The notes below the pieces were generated by a model. That model had not been told where the DNA came from, searched no databases, and saw only the letters and a program-made list of their open reading frames with translations. This document shows positions 60,929 through 64,000 of a DNA stretch of 64,000 nucleotides, piece by piece. The first letter of the stretch is position 1. Each line of letters begins with the position of its first letter. Both the position numbers and the translations under genes were made by a program. Source of the stretch: Chlorocebus sabaeus (Eukaryota; Chordata; Mammalia; Primates; Cercopithecidae); NCBI RefSeq assembly GCF_047675955.1, contig NC_132912.1, positions 20,682,500 through 20,746,499 of the forward strand. Reading direction: 5' to 3'.

Positions 60929-63132
60929 AATTTTGGACACCAAAAAAAATCAATGATCAATCGAAAATGAAAAATCAGTCTAAGTTATTGTTGAAGTCAT
61001 GGACTTGAGTGAGTTTCCCCAGGGAAAGTCAGAAAAGAAAAATTCATCAATTATGACTTTATTACAAAAATCTTAAGTCACCTTTGAAGGTAGCCAAGAT
61101 AAAAACAAACAAATAAATAGACACAATGCTTTCCTTATCTTTTGGAGAACTCGAATTCATTCCAAGTATCTGTTAACTCTTTCATAATTTATTATGACAG
61201 GTTTGGTGAAAACAATATCCCACAAAACCGAAACTGGCAGGATTCAGCCCTTGCTTGGCCAGCAAGACTTGCCCCAGTGTTTGCTGGGATGCACCGTTTA
61301 GCGCATGACAAATGTCCATCTGTGATGGGCAAGTTGGAATCTCATTGGTTTATAGTCTCATTTCAGTGTAATAGCTCATTTCATTTCATTTAACTATGGG
61401 TCAGTATCCCCACTAAGGGCTCTTAGCACTTCAAAACACTGATTGCCCAGGGCTCTTCATTGTTTAGAATTAGCTTCTAGCTAAGAGTTGGCTACCTAGG
61501 AAAGACAGTGGGTGCCGGCTAATTATTAATACATGGATAAACAAGTTTTGCAGGTGGACTTCTTGACTTTAAGGCTGTAATTTTATTAGTGAATACCCAA
61601 TAAATGCAATTTACCTTACAGTAGTGGATTTTGCCCACCTTTCGCTCCAGGACATTTGGCAATATCTGGAGACAATTTTAATTATTAAGAATGGACTATT
61701 TCATTTAGTGGCGGAATCCAGGGATGCCGTGGTAGGTCCGAAATGCACAGAACGACCCCTCACAACATATTATTGAGACTAATATGTCCATAGTGTCAAG
61801 GCTGAGAAACTCTGCCTTCATGTTGACATATGATAGCCGTAACATTAACAGGAAATCATCCATGTTTCAGAATCATACGTGAGTCAATCTGGTGTAATGA
61901 TTTGTCGTAATGAGATCAGATTGGGGCGGGACATACGCACACTCTTACCAATTTTTTCAAAGCTTGCACATTAAAAAGCCATGACATTCATTTTAAATAG
62001 CCCAGAGGGCACTACGGAAAACACACGCGTTACCTCATCAGGTGTTTTCTCTTTTTGCTGCCGCTCTCACCTCGTCTCTATCCACATCACAGGCTGCAGA
62101 ACAAGGGGGAAAGTATGAGAAGCAAGAGAGAATCCCCTTCATCCCGGATCTGCGGGCAGATCCTCAACCAAGGCCGATCAACGTGCACAAAACAAACAGA
62201 AATCGCGTGCGTTTTATTTTTTTCTCTATTCATTTAAACTGTAAAAGAAGAAGCTGGTAAAATGAGTCTCTGGCTGGCCAAAATTTGGCACATCTGTAAA
62301 AGTGTCACCTTGTTGTATGGGTTTATTATGAACATGAAATCAGCTTAATTAATCTTGGCCATTAAGCTCTAAAAAGTCTTCCCGATAGGATTTCCCATAA
62401 GCGCTGGGGCTGATGTAAGGCTAATTTAACCAGTTAACTACCTTCCTCCTGAGCTGGAACCCTGTGACCTTCCAGTCATGTCCCCCTTCTCAATAAAGAA
62501 TAAGAGAGTGAGCATGCAGACCGTGAATGGGTAGAAGCAGACAGATGACAGAAATGCACTCTGTTTCATGTTCTGCAAAGATAATCCATCACTCCGAGTT
62601 TCAGCTCCTTCGGAACGGAGCAGTCTGTCTGCTTTCCAGCCCTTAGGGCCCAAGAGGATTTTAAATATTTCTCCTCCAATTTTCTGTCAACTGAGATAAG
62701 GCAGGGTGTGAATGCTGACAGTTTGGAGACTTAAGACAAAGCCTTTTCCCATGAACCAGCCACATTTCTGAGCTTCTCTTCCTCTGTTGAAGCCATTTGG
62801 CTGGAGCCTTCTCGCTTTCAGGACAGAGAAATGGGACGACCTGGGGTCCGGGTTTTTTCCAAAGAAGGAAGAGGGGTAGCTACAGCCTCTGATTTTTAAT
62901 TTATCTTTTTTTTTATTTTTACTCATGTGACCACCAGCTATTCAACACAGTGTTTTATAAATATGAAAATGAATAGCAGAACTAAAAGAATAGTGGTTCC
63001 ACTCACAACTGGCCATCAGTGACCCAAGAAATTGGAAGCCAACTGCTTATACAAGGAAAAAAAAAATGCTAACTGCTAAACAGGTTTAAAGGTAAATCCA
63101 AATCCCATGTCAATTTATGAAGATGAAACACA
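60929..63132. other. Repeat-poor block, about 2.2 kb
   Basis: No repeat family and no gene recognised. Open frames at 61142-61393 and 62042-62260 show no known domain. Lack of repeats in such a repeat-rich window is the only notable property. Confidence 0.5.
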
Positions 63133-63148
63133 CGAATATGCAATCTTT

Positions 63149-63385
63149 TTTTTTTTTTTTTTTTTTTTTTTGAGACGGAGTCTCGCTCTGTCTCCCGGGC
63201 TGGAGTGCAGTGGCCGGATCTCAGCTCACTGCAAGCTCCGCCTCCCGGGTTCCCGCCATTCTCCTGCCTCAGCCTCCCGAGTAGCTGGGACTACAGGCGC
63301 CCGCCACCTCGCCCGGCTAATTTTTTGTATTTTTAGTAGAGACGGGGTTTCACCATGTTCGCCAGGATGGTCTCGATCTCCTGAC
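63149..63385 (-). mobile_element. 5'-truncated young AluY, Old World monkey type
   Basis: T run 63147-63171, then gagacggagtctcgctctgt and an almost unmutated body that stops at gatctcctgac, lacking the Alu 5' end (about 70 bp). Bases ggccggatctcagc, gggttcccgccattc and ccacctcgcccggc are typical of cercopithecid AluY lineages. Target duplication cgaatatgcaatcttt / cgaatatgcattcttt at 63133-63148 and 63386-63401. Confidence 0.96.
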
Positions 63386-63401
63386 CGAATATGCATTCTT
63401 T

Positions 63402-63844
63402 ACATGAGAACAAGATTTCACGAGGCTCATTACTTCCTTTGTTAATCCAAACTAGTCCCAGAAAATCTGCGATTGGCAAAAGGTTTTGGTAAACTCTGTA
63501 GAAAACACAGAGATGAAACAATATAGCTGCCCATGAGGAGGATAGTCTCATTTGGAAAAATTCGTCTATCCATAAGTAATTATAGCATAAGGTAGAAAAA
63601 AGGCAATAAGAGAAACAAAATCTTTCAGCTGCTTTCACAGCTTGCAGAATAAAGTCCAGATCCCACAGCCCACCTACAAAACTCTTGATGATTCGGCTCC
63701 TGGCTCCACTGTTGGTCTTATTGCCTGACACTTCCCTACATGCTCCATTTGCATCAACCAAAATGAACTACTACCAGCAGGCTTTTGAACCTATTTTTCC
63801 CTTTCATCTAATCAACTCTCTTTTTTCTTTAAAGATAAGATCTT
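63402..63844. other. Non-coding unique sequence
   Basis: No repeat named. The 142-codon minus frame at 63333-63761 runs into the Alu and shows no domain. Confidence 0.45.
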
Positions 63845-64000
63845 GCCAGGCTCACACCTGTAGTCCCAGCACTTTGGGGGGCTGAGGCAGGTGGATCACT
63901 TGATGTCTGGAGTTCAAGACTAGCCTGGTGAAACCCTGTCTCTGCTAAAAATTCCAAAATTATCAGGGCGCGGTGGCACATCCCTGTAATCCCAGCTCCT
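63845..64000 (+). mobile_element. Alu SINE, cut by window end
   Basis: gccaggctcacacctgtagt (a few bases of the usual start deleted) through ggtggcacatccctgtaatc; continues beyond the window. Confidence 0.92.

Overview
The window is primate nuclear DNA, intergenic or deep-intronic, and I find no intact protein-coding gene, rRNA, tRNA or CRISPR array. It is packed with primate repeats: about 18 Alu copies, a nearly full-length primate LINE-1, THE1/MST/MLT-type LTRs, and old L2 and MIR fossils. The youngest Alu (63149-63385) has right-arm bases typical of Old World monkey AluY lineages (GGCCGGATCTCAGC, GGGTTCCCGCC, CCACCTCGCCC) rather than the human AluY form. An Old World monkey (macaque, baboon, vervet or relative) is therefore the best guess; a close ape source cannot be fully excluded by eye.

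Layout. 1-8.9 kb: mostly unique AT-rich sequence with a 32-bp minisatellite, one old Alu, and MIR/L2 scraps. 8.96-14.34 kb: a long antisense L2 fossil, cut by two Alus, another old repeat and an LTR, and locally rearranged so that parts of L2 occur twice. 14.3-24.7 kb: hairpin-rich unique DNA, a THE1 solo LTR with a perfect 5-bp target duplication, an AluS, a diverged local duplication, an antisense solo LTR, and a hAT-like DNA transposon containing an Alu. 24.8-30.5 kb: one LINE-1 on the minus strand with 5'UTR, ORF1, ORF2 and 3'UTR recognisable but broken by stops and frameshifts. 30.5-35.5 kb: an L2 fossil, then nested Alus whose tail grew into a roughly 500-bp pure-purine tract with 31 uninterrupted GAA triplets, then old L1-like and LTR-like DNA. 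35.5-48.5 kb: MLT/MST-type LTRs, a second and a third long purine tract, six Alus (one with an inverted template-switch patch), and an L2 fossil with a TG-rich minisatellite. 48.5-64 kb: repeat-poor DNA, then a cluster of LTRs, Alus, L1M ends and a THE1 LTR nested in L2, a repeat-poor block at 60.9-63.1 kb, and the young monkey-type Alu.

The elements do not form a functional pathway. The window records successive insertions: L2/MIR first, then L1M, hAT and MLT, then AluJ and MST/THE1, then L1P and AluS, then AluY. Target-site duplications, nesting order and tail expansions can be read directly. The most unusual structures are the Alu-tail purine tract, the template-switch hairpin inside an AluJ, the rearranged L2 mosaic, and a possible but unproven minus-strand open frame with splice-like edges at 21798-22135.
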